Shown piece by piece: positions 44,058-53,669 of a stretch of DNA of 64,000 bases. The notes beneath the pieces were generated by a model. It saw only the letters and a program-made list of their open reading frames with translations. It searched no databases and was not told the origin of the DNA. The position numbers were made by a program, and so were the translations under genes. The stretch comes from Calocera cornea HHB12733 (taxonomy: Eukaryota > Basidiomycota > Dacrymycetes > Dacrymycetales > Dacrymycetaceae): the NCBI GenBank assembly GCA_001632435.1, contig KV423972.1, positions 108,797 to 172,796 of the forward strand, given 5' to 3'. The number at the start of each line of letters is the position of its first letter. The stretch's first letter is position 1.

Positions 44058-45736
44058 TCAAACTGCCACGTCACACGCCGTGTTTGTCCCGTCATCCCCG
44101 GTGGCAGACGGCGCTGGAGCACCACCAATAACGCCATCTTCTGTAGTAGCCTCCGAATCGTCAGTGTTCACTTCGGGAGATGGCGTTTGGCTCATGTTGC
44201 CCATCCCTTTCAGATTGAGAAAGAGTCGTCCTGCCTTTGGAAATACGTAAGTTGAAGGGAATGCGACATCGCCGAGACTTACTGCCATTGGAGTCAAGAT
44301 TGAGAACCACTCGGCGGCCGCATCTCCTTCCGGTCCAAGTGTGACGAGCATGACACTCGATACGATTGCGGTGACTAGACAGGGTGGAACAGTCAGCACC
44401 GCTTCCCCCTCTCTTCGTCTGCCAGTCGCGTACCGAACACACTGAATACTCGTGAGCTATGTCCCTATCTGGTTACTCGCACAGATACGCACATTGCGAA
44501 GTACACTGTTCCGTCACGAAGAAGAAGTTCCGGGAGCGGCCCTGCTCTTCTCCTCAAGATCGGAACGGTCTTGATCATCGTGAAGAGGAACAGGAGCACT
44601 GGGAGATGGTCAGGTAGCGAAAAGCCATAACAGTCTAACTCATTGGCACTGTTGAACACGGGAACGATGCCTCTACCGAAAGGATGTTACACGAGGTGCA
44701 TCATGACGACAGAATAACGCACAAGCTAACAGTAGCAACCCAGGAATCACTTCCCACGGGGCTAGTTCCGGAGAAACAGCCAAAGTTGTCAATGTCCGGA
44801 TCCACATTGATGTATGCCTTGAATGACCAGCATGATACGGCGACGCCCAGCTCAGACATGTCAGAACAGACACTTCTTTTCCAACCAGTATACACGTACC
44901 AGGACCATCAGAGAGTAAATTGTGACCAGTATTCTCTGGACTAGTATGTATCTCTCAGTTGGCCGTGTCGCCTGATGACCATCTCCCCCTTACCCCAAGA
45001 TGTTCGACTCGAAATCCGGTAGATCGCACAGACACGAAGCAGCAGTAGACCATCGCTCGCAAACGAGACCAAGCAGAACGCGCTAATCACGTCAGTAGTG
45101 GATCATGGCCGGTAGCTAAATTCCAACATGAACGTGAATATGGTCTCACCGTCACAGCTGTGTGATGTGAGGGATGAACGGGACCTGTGCTACTGGGCTC
45201 ACGACTGCGTCGCTTATAAGCCTTGTCATTCGGGTTGAGGTATAGTGACTTACTCCATTGCTCCAATTCAACGAGGAAACTACTGCCTGATGAGTGAGAA
45301 AGGACCCGCAAACAGGATCACACTCAACTGATATAGCTTATACTGGGAAATACCGTCAGCCGATACGGGAGCTAGTAAGGACTCGAGCTTACATGGCGTC
45401 AGCAAGGCCGACGTAACGAGCGATCACATATAATGTTTTGGGCAGTGTCCACTTCCTATCACTGCACAAAGCATTGATGGTCTTAGCACTGCACCCTTGG
45501 TTGCCTCTAAAGAAGCCCATACCTCCAGACATGCTCCACCTGTGAAGAAGCACGTTAGACTTTAGCAACGACGCGAGGGAGCGTCGCGGGCCTCTTGGTC
45601 AAACGTGATGACGACATCATATGTGAACAGAACCGCCCCCGACACTGGAGAAACTGTCAACCACTACCTCTTCGCAGTAGGAAGACGTGAACATACGAAT
45701 CGTCATAAGCTGGGTCTGCAGCTGAGCTGGATCCAT
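44058..45736 (-). CDS. DUF6533-type seven-helix membrane protein, copy 1
   Basis: A many-exon gene read from ATG 45736 to the TGA ending at 44058. Recognisable pieces in order: MDPAQLQTQLMTI, LSGAVLFTYDVVITFDQE, VEHVW, KWTLPKTLYVIARYVGLADA, AFCLVSFASDGLLLLRVCAI, QRILVTIYSLMVL, AYINVDPDIDNFGCF, VLLFLFTMIKTVPILRRRAG, LLLRDGTVYFAIVF, TAIVSSVMLVTL, and GRLFLNLKGMGN. These are hallmarks of the DUF6533/DUF6534 seven-transmembrane proteins expanded in mushroom-forming fungi; function unknown, receptor-like topology only inferred. Firm exons: 45736-45697 and a second starting at 45644; several inner borders are provisional, and the donor after TFDQE appears to be GC. The acidic C-terminal tail is cytosolic by prediction. 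Confidence 0.6.
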
Positions 45737-47276
45737 GCTGTCTATCCCACCCAGTTAGTTGTTGATGCTGCGACCCACCTTCGACGATGTCCATTATTTA
45801 TGGTCGGCAAGTCGAAGCTCTCGAGATATCACTAGGCCAGAAACCCGCGGTGGCATCGACTTACCGATGCTGCGCCATCTTCGGAGCGCGATGATTTTAG
45901 GATTTCCGCGGTTCGAGGAGTATAAGGAGGACGCAGGCTGTGTGGGGTGACCTCTTAGCCGGGGACCGGGCCGCCGCGGGGCCACGAAGAGCGACATAGA
46001 TCATCCTCCCGAGCTGGGAGCCTACATTAGCGTCGCTTGAGTGGTCGCGTAGTTCATCTGATTCTGATTAGACAAATCATACCGGAACACGCATCCGTTT
46101 CCAGTGCTCCCAATACCACGCCCTAGGAAGCAGAACACCCAGCGCCCAGCCTGAGGCATCCTGTACAGTACGGTCAGCATGCATCAGCATGCATGAGAAA
46201 GACGTACATACTGCGCGAACGTCCACGCCCACACAGCTTCCAGTTCCACCCAAGTGCGCTAGACAGGATCCACCGAAATTTCAGGCTCCTTGCACAATGG
46301 GCATACTTACAGTAGTCTCCCAGAAGATGCTCAGGAACCCAGAACCCAGAACCCGAATGCGGGGGGTCGCCGACTCGAAGGCGGGACGCGGGCTTCAGGG
46401 CGGAGGGAGGTTCTGATGCAGAACCTGAGACGCCATCGGCTGGCGAGCGGCGGCCGAAGAAGGGAGAATATCCATGATGATGATGATAATGAGGATGATG
46501 ATGCGGGACGCGGCCCTTCCTGCCTCTGGAACCTCACGCCGGCTGAGATCCAATGCTCGCGAGTCGCGAGAAAAGGACGCGGATGGCCTGTACACGCGCT
46601 TCAGGACTGGAATCTGTACTCAGCTTACCCTCGGCGGGCCAAACGCGCTCGCTCCTGCCCGGCGAGCTGCCGGACGTACGTGCGTAGACAATGAGGGAGC
46701 TCCAAGCACGCGGCCGCCGAGGGCAGACGGCAGGGAGCAGCGGTCGGAGGTCGGGCTTGGGGGTTGCCCGGAGCCTTCATCTTGCGGACTCGGGGGAGGG
46801 GCATGCTGCTCTGTCTTGCCAGGCAGGAAGAGGCTCCCGGGGGTGAGGATGTGCGCGCACGATGATTGTCGACTGTCGACTGTCGACTGCGGGAGCGGCG
46901 GTCCTGCGTGTTTGCAGCATGGGTGGTTGTACGGGCCGTTCAGCTTGCGCTCTGAACAGGACAGAACACCTTTCCGGTGCCTTTCAGAGGAGAGTCTGTC
47001 GCCTGCGACATCTGGAGCTGCATATGCGTACTGCCTGCTGTCTGCTGTCTGCTGTTTGCAGCATGGCCAGAAGCCGATCAGCCTGCACTGCGGCCGGCCG
47101 CTGGTGCCTGTCAGTGGAGGCTGATCATGGCAGGAGACCGAGGAGAAAGGACGAACGAGCAGGATAGCGCTAACTTGAATTATGTTTATCCAACCATGCC
47201 CAGTGTCGTATCGTACATCCCTCCTCCCTCTGCACGCCTTCCAGCCCCCGCACCACGCCGCGCTTCTCATCTCATC
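45737..47276. other. Intergenic with simple repeats
   Basis: 1.5 kb with no supported gene. A GAT-rich simple-sequence patch lies at 46473-46502, three GTCGACT units at about 46866-46888, and CTGTCTG-type units at 47033-47055. The 216-residue ORFs on both strands near 46474-47270 overlap each other and look spurious. Confidence 0.5.
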
Positions 47277-48483
47277 TCAGTCTATCGACACCCCCATCCC
47301 CATGCCCATCCCGCCCAGCTCGATCCGCTCCTGCTCCTCGTCCTCCTCTTGCTGGGCGACGCTGACGCTGCCGATCCCTTCGCGCAGCTCGCGCCGCACA
47401 CAGAGCTGCTCGGCGAAGACGACCATTGTTGCTGCGCCTGGGGAGGGGGAGGGGTTAGCTGATGCGATGCGATGTGGGAGGAGGGATGCGAGATGCGGGA
47501 TGGATGGGGGAAAAGAAGCGACGGGACGGTGCACCGGGCCGAGCCGGGCCACCGCCGCCGTGGCCCAAAGTGAGAAAAGGATGGAGATGAAACAGCGGAC
47601 GCACAGAGGCCCATGACGAGCCAGAACCAGAGGCTGAGCGGCACGCCCCGCGCGTAGCTCGTCGTGAGCAGGAGGTGCACGAAGAGGAGGGTGAGGGTGA
47701 AGTCGAGGATGTGCGTCGGGCGCCGGATCAGGTAGTAGAGGTAGGTGATGCTGCGCGGGGAGGGGTTAGCTGGGCGAGGGACGGGTGGGGAGGAGGTGGG
47801 GGAGGAAGGGCGCGGGTTGGTGGCTTGCGCGGGTGGGGGCGCAAGGGACGAGGCGCGCGGGAAGCGACAAGAAGAAGGGAAGTGACAAGAAGGGAAGGGA
47901 TGGGGCGAAAGCACGCACTCGAAACAGCTGCCCAGGACCCACCCGGCGCCCAAGACCCAGGACCTCCGCGCGTCCGGCAGCCGCACCCACCCCTCCAGCT
48001 CGCCCGGTGCGCCCACGCCTGGTCCTCCCGCTGCGGACCCCGGCCCACCCACGGCGGCCCCGAGCCCTTCCAGCCCGTCCAGGGCCGACCCCACGCCCGG
48101 GACGGGGAGGAATGCGGCCAGCCCTGAGGAGGGGGAGGCGGGGTGGGGTGGTGGGGAGGATGGCCAGCCCGGGGTGGTGCTGGTTGGCCGGCCGGCGAGC
48201 TCCCGCCAGTCCAGGATCATCCCTACTGTTGCGCTGCCGCCCAGGTATCTGCTCATGCATTCCAGAAGGTGGGTGAGCTGTGGGCAGTGGTGAGGTGGAC
48301 AGAAGCGGGAGAGGGGACGCACTCGAGGTAGCGGGCATCGGTGAGGAAGGAGAGGAGGAGCGGCAAGAGGAGGGCGAGGGTGAGGTAGTGCAGTGTCTGG
48401 AGCAGCACGATCTGCGCGGCGAGCAGCACCGCGTCCGTCCCCTGCAGACGCACCTTGGGCCGAGGGCGCGGGCGGCCGGGCAT
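47277..48483 (-). CDS. SYS1: Golgi integral membrane protein SYS1
   Basis: Exons 48483-48323, 48248-47919, 47750-47605 and 47437-47277, 265 residues. SYS1 recruits the Arf-like GTPase Arl3/ARFRP1 to the trans-Golgi, which then places Arl1 and golgins. Four helices are visible: TDAVLLAAQIVLLQTLHYLT with LALLLPLLLSFL, the region around GWVLGSCFDITYLYYLIRRP, LDFTLTLLFVHLLLTTSYAR, and LSLWFWLVMGLCAATMVVFA. Family motifs EYLGGSATVGMILDWRE and QLCVRRELREGI are intact. Exon 2 adds a Gly/Pro/Ala-rich insert of about 70 residues (LAAFLPVPGVGSALDGLEGL onwards) in the loop after DWRE, so the protein is longer than yeast or animal SYS1. It is divergent from the carrier gene, 257 bp between start codons. 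Confidence 0.9.
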
Positions 48484-48740
48484 CCCGCTGCGAGTTGCGG
48501 GCGGCGGGGAGGCGGGGTGGTTGGGGATAGAGTGCGTGGGGGGAACTGGTGCAGGCGAGGACGCCACCCGTTCCCCCACCGGGAGCGGACAATCCTCGGC
48601 TCCGCCCCGTCCTCGACGCGTTATCGCGCGCCCTCTCCCGTCCCTCTCACCGCGACGCCGTCGGGGGACATTCGCCCGTCTTGCTCACATGCCTCCCACG
48701 TATTAGAACCACCTCGCCTCCCCCCGCCCTCCCCCTTCCG

Positions 48741-50399
48741 ATGGACGAGCAGTGGCGGGTGCTGCTCAATGAGTACCTCGCGGGCACGGTCGGCGGTACG
48801 GCTCCCTGTCTGGCTCCTTTCCTCCCCTAACCGCCTCCCCTCCCCAGGCATGGCCGGCCTCATCGTCGGCTACCCATTCGACACCGTCAAAGTCCGGCTG
48901 CAGCACCCCGAGACGGCGGGCAAGTACACGCACGGCCTGCTCCGCACATTCCGCACCATCATCGCCGAGGAGCGGGTGCGCCTTCTTCCTTCCTCCCTCT
49001 TCCCTCTTCCCGCTCCCATTCTGACTGTGCGGCAGCTGGTCGGCCTGTTCAAGGTCCGCCCCTTCCTCCCGCCTGCTACGCCACCCCGGCGCCGAGCTAA
49101 CATGCACTGGGGAACTGGGGATAGGGCATAACATCCCCCATGATCACCCTCGCCCCGCTGAACGGCCTCGTCTTCGGCGGGTACGGCTACTTCCTGCGCC
49201 TGCAGGGGCAGGCCGGTACGGGGCAGGTGCCTACGCTCGGCCAGGTGGCGCTTGCGGGAGCAGCGACGGGCGTGCTAGCTTCGTGCGTCTTGCTCTCACC
49301 GACCGTTCCACCTCTCCCTCCCTCTCCCTCTCCTTCTCCCTCTCCCTCTCCCACCCACCTCCCCTGCGGCTCCGCTCCTCCTCACGCCCCCCGCTAACCC
49401 CTCGCCTCCCCACAGGACGATCACGACGCCCACCGAGCTGCTCAAGATCCGGCAGCAGACGCTCACCTCCCCCCGCGGCCTGCCCAGCACACGCGCCGTC
49501 CTGGCCGGGATATGGCGCAGGCAGGGCGTCACGGGATTGTACAGGGGGTTCACGGCTACCGTGCTCAGGGACGCGGGGTATGGGCCGTATTTTTTCGCTG
49601 TGAGTGTGCCGCTGGGTTGCTTGGGTGAAGCGGGTGAAGGGTTAGCTGAGGGAGCGGCGTGCGCGTGTTGTGGGTTGCGGGAATGGATGTGGTGATGAGG
49701 GTGATGATTGCGTGGAGCGGGTGATGGTCATCATCGCGGAGATCGTGGCAGTGGCCGCGCTCGTGGCAGTGGTTGCGGCCATGATGGTGGATCCTTTGCA
49801 ATGATGATGATCATCATCACGGTGGCTCCTCCCGCCCTCTCACAACCCCACTAACGCCCTCCCCCAGTACGAGCTGACCACGCGTCTCTCGCCCCCGTCC
49901 CCGCTCACCCCGCTCCTCGCGGGCGCAATAGCCGGCATAATAGGCTGGGCCGCCACCTTCCCGTTCGACGTCATCAAGACGCGCGTGCAGAGCGTCGACC
50001 GCCCCGCCCGGGACGCAGTCGGCGCGGCCGCGGCGTATCGCAGCACGTGGAGCACGGCGCGGGCGAGCCTCAGGGAGGAGGGCTGGGGCGTGTTCTGGCG
50101 GGGGATATGGCCGACGCTGATTAGGTGCGTGTGTGGCGGGCCGGGCCTGTGCTGGCAGCCCTTCTCCCCTCTTCCATTTGATTTCGCTGCCCGGGTGCCC
50201 GGGTGCGAGCTGCGCTCTCCCCTTGCCGCTTCGTCCCATTCGTGTTTGTGTTTGTGTGGTGTGGTGTCGTGGTTCATGTGGCGGAGCTGACTGCCCCTGC
50301 AGAGCAGTCCCAGTGAACATGGCGACGTTTGGGGCGTTCGAGCTCGCACTGCATTTCCTGCGGCAGCCCGCGCAGCCACCTGCTGCATACCCACCCTAG
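48741..50399 (+). CDS. Mitochondrial carrier (SLC25), copy 2
   Basis: Exons 48741-48795, 48848-48975, 49036-49053, 49125-49282, 49416-49599, 49868-50124 and 50303-50399, 298 residues. Signatures are PFDTVKVRLQ, PTELLKIRQQ and PFDVIKTRVQ. The whole protein parallels copy 1 (32574-33635): LAPLNGLVFGGYGYFLRLQ, TGLYRGFTATVLRDAGYGPY, NMATFGAFELALHFLRQ. The N-terminal presequence-like part of copy 1 is missing and the C-terminus has a Pro-rich extension. An inner-membrane transporter of the acylcarnitine/basic amino acid group is likely; substrate not assignable. Exon 3 is an 18-bp microexon (LVGLFK). Introns include simple repeats: CCCTCT units at 49312-49350 and ATGATGATCATC-like runs at 49801-49820. 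Confidence 0.9.
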
Positions 50400-52203
50400 A
50401 ATATGCTGAGGAAGGAGGAACGACGAGAGATATGCTTGAGATGCGGTGGTGGTGGTGGTGGTGGTGGTCATGTCGTGGTAATCATGGTGGTATTGGTAAT
50501 GGCCGGGATGCATACCTCTTTTCTGGCTATATCTCGCGATGGGTAGACGATACCTTATGAACTGACTGGGTAATAGAATTTTTCTCAGACTTAGTTATCC
50601 CATCCATTGTATTGTACTCTACTTTTCACTCCGCCTCGTATGTGTATGCTGCACGCATGCTGCGGACCAGTGCTGCTTTGGCCAGTGCTCGTGCGCTTTG
50701 TCCCGGACTTCAGTTTGTCGCTTATGCCTTGACGCTTGATGATTGACGGCGCTTTGTGTACTTCGTGTACTGCGAAGGGACAATGAGGGCGATCAAGGGC
50801 CTAATCTTCGCAGTCAGAGGCTGATGCGCGCCAAGGACAAGGCTGCCTGGGGATCCGACCCGCCTCCCACATCCTCTTTCGGACAGCACAGAACTTCGAA
50901 TACCAGTCCTACTTCAATCTCTACACATGCACGAGATGCTCCGAGCGAAGAAGATACAGCCTGCGAGTGCAAGGGACGGAATATTATGGATACTGCGATC
51001 TGGAGATGATGGTGATGCAATGCTGTGATCTTCTCCCCGGCTGCACGACCGCGTCCCTCGCTGGCACTTTCGCAACAGACTGTCTTTGGCTGTCGACGGC
51101 TTTGTATGCTTTCGTGTCCGCTATTGATATATTGATGGCCTGCTCTGCAATGGATGTGCTGGCTGCTGGTCCGGAGATGCTGATGATCGTTGTTCACATT
51201 GCTGGCTGGCTGCGCGCTGCTCCTGGATGGGCGACCCGTGCACAGTCGCATTCACAGCTACTCAAATCTCATACGCGGCTCGACTGGTTGGCTACTTGCT
51301 TTGCTATCATCGTGGCTTGTGGGAATGCGCTGTGCAAGACCAGCTTCCACTAATCAGCTCCTTCCTCGCTGTTGCATCTGGATGTGGGATGGCGCGATAA
51401 GCGCTGATGCGCTTGTTCCGGCCTCTTCGTTGCTCACTATAACTAGTGGTAAGCTTCTTATTGATTCTTCATTCATCTACTGATACAATGGTTTGCGCTG
51501 CCGTCTAGATACACTACCTGAGGAGAATGGTCAATAAAGGTGTTGCTATCAATTATCATCAAGCGCAGGAGCGCAGGAGCATGCTACACCAAAGTTCCTT
51601 ATCGGGCACATTCCTGCAACACCTGAGACGACACAACCCAGCATCCTTGTCTGCCCCTTATTATGCTAACGGACAGTGCGCATAGGATTTGCGGTGCTTT
51701 GTGAGCTTGTGAGCGTTGAATTACGCTTTGGGCCTGACAATTGCTCTCACCAAGGGGGCCAAAGCATTGTCTTTCTGGCCTCACCCCTTGGATGATAACG
51801 CCCACACCTCATCTAGTCTCCTTCGCGTCTGGCTCTTGAACCTCATTAGATTTTGTACATAGAATACCATGTTACTATTGCAATCCAATATATTAAATTT
51901 AAAATCAAGCGCACGATACCACATCACAATGATCATTGTTAAATAATGAGTCGGTTGCTGATTCTTAAGCCGGCCAAATGTTTATTTGGCCATATCTGCG
52001 GACGAGGTAATTGAGTTTTCTAAGTAGAGTATTTTGTAAAAACGTTGATTCATTTGTATCCCTATTTGGCTAACCTAAGTACATGCGTAAGAAACTACTA
52101 AGGAAAGCCAGTGAAGAGAGATTTGTTAATTTGCCGAACCCAGAAACAGAAGACATGTGGCCAAAGCTTAGCAAGTAGTAGAAGTGGGGGAAACGTGAGG
52201 GAC
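50400..52203. other. Intergenic with (GGT)n microsatellite
   Basis: 1.8 kb without a supported gene. A (GGT)n tract lies at about 50442-50467. The 128-residue plus-strand ORF at 50967-51353 and the 145-residue ORF opposite it lack family features. Sequence from about 51830 is AT-rich. Confidence 0.5.
50442..50467. repeat. (GGT)n microsatellite
   Basis: Eight to nine uninterrupted GGT units. Confidence 0.9.
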
Positions 52204-53669
52204 CTAGGCGCCAAACTCCTCCTCGCCAACGCCAGCCAGGCGGTGGGCCATGGTCTCTCCCTCCTCAGCAGGACCACCATTCTCGGCGCTAGTCTTGGAG
52301 GTGCCCTGAGTTGCCTGGTTGAGCTGGGTGGTGATCTGCGCAATGAGGGTATTGGCGGTCTCGCGACAAAGATCGAACTTCAGTTTCTCGGCGCGCTGGG
52401 CAGCACGGATCTCGGCCATGCCAATCAATCCATCCTTGTGGATCTCGTCCTGCTTCTTGTCCTCCTCGGGGTCATACGAGTAGTCGAAGTTCGGGTAGCT
52501 CTGGTACATGGCAGTGATACGAGCTTTGAGATACAAAAGCTTGTCCACGGAGTCGCTGCTGGTGATATGAGTGATGAGGTTGCTGGCCTTCTGGAAGCAC
52601 TCGGTATAGCCCATCCTAGCCGACTTGAAGTTCTGGTCCGTCTCCCAGGATATCGTGAATGATATTTTCTCGCGATCGCGCAGGTAAGACTGTTTGTAGT
52701 TGTTTCTGATGGCCGGCGAGTACACCCGTTGCTCGCCAATGGACAACATGCCGAGCGCTTCACCGTAGTAGCTTGCCTCGGAACGAGATGCAAAGGTGGT
52801 CGGCGAGGTACTGTTTGCTCCAGCATGCTTAATGAGGTCGAGATTGACTAGAGCGAGCTCAACGGGGTGGGGTGGGCGGTCCTCCACCTCGATGGGGAAG
52901 ATTTCATGGAACTTCTTCATGCGCTCGGAAACTGTTCCTGCGTAGCCATACAAGATCGCACGGAGTTCCAGCTCCAAATGAGGCAAGTCCAGCCACTTGA
53001 TGATCTGTATGAGCTTCTCGGTGGGCGTGAGCTTGTCTGCACTCTAATCAGTCTCTGGAGGACGCATGGGCCTGAGAATCATCTCGTACCATTCAGCATC
53101 ATGTCTATTGCCTCCTTGGCAATCTCCGCTCCAGAGGTAATGCCAGTGCCTTCCACGACGCCAGCAGTAGTGGCTATAGGGACGTCCTCGAGCGAGGGAA
53201 GGGTGGCGGGGATCACCGCAGGAGAGGACACTCCCGACAGAGCGAGAGAGGGAGGCGAAGCAGCAGGGAGGATAGGAGCAAGGGCGGGGCTCGGCGAGCC
53301 TGCAGTGGCCCCCGTAGCAGAGGGTGCCACCATGTGAGCTACGTGAGCCTGCAGGTCGATCGCAGGCAAGCGGTGAAGGGGTTGGTTTCCTCCGATAGGT
53401 TTTGCCATTGACAGAGTGAAGACTTGGTGGTAGGGAGATGGCGAGGGAGTCACGCGAGGGGTTCGACGCGGGGAGCCACTGGATGGAGAGCGGCGGGATT
53501 CAGGAAGAGATGTACGGGAACTGGTGGGAGAACTGCGCTTGAGAGGACGGGGAGAGGTGGGAGGGGTGTCTTTATATACGCCGGAGGGAGTCCAGGGCCT
53601 GCTGGAAAAACCAGGAGAGGAGGGGAGGGACGGCGGGGTTGGGCGTGAGACTTCCCACGGAGATGCCAT
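52204..53669 (-). CDS. Unrecognised conserved-looking protein, 470 aa
   Basis: Exons 53669-53090 and 53036-52204. I do not recognise the family. Residues 1 to about 95 are Ser/Pro/Thr/Arg-rich with SP sites (KDTPPTSPRPLKRSSPTSSR), likely disordered and phosphorylated. Residues about 195-440 are compact and predominantly helical: KLTPTEKLIQIIKWLDLPHL, ELELRAILYGYAGTVSERMK, FHEIFPIEVEDRPPHPVELA, SISFTISWETD-like IRNNYKQSYLRDREKISFTI, TECFQKASNLITHI, KLLYLKARITAMYQSYPNFD, AQRAEKLKFDLCRETANTLI. The acidic C-terminus ends GVGEEEFGA. There are no membrane helices or catalytic signature. The 53-bp intron (GTACGA...GTGCAG) restores frame. The long open frame with globular composition argues strongly for a real gene. 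An internal ATG at 53408 is an alternative start. Confidence 0.7.

Noticed and set aside
42134..50399. ACR3, DUF6533, SYS1 and carrier as an arsenic or metal cluster
   Set aside because: Only ACR3 has a link to arsenic. SYS1 and the carrier are general housekeeping genes, and adjacency alone is not evidence.
50967..51353. 128-residue hydrophobic plus-strand ORF
   Set aside because: Ala/Leu-rich reading of CTG/GCT-rich DNA; no family match and an equally long antisense ORF.
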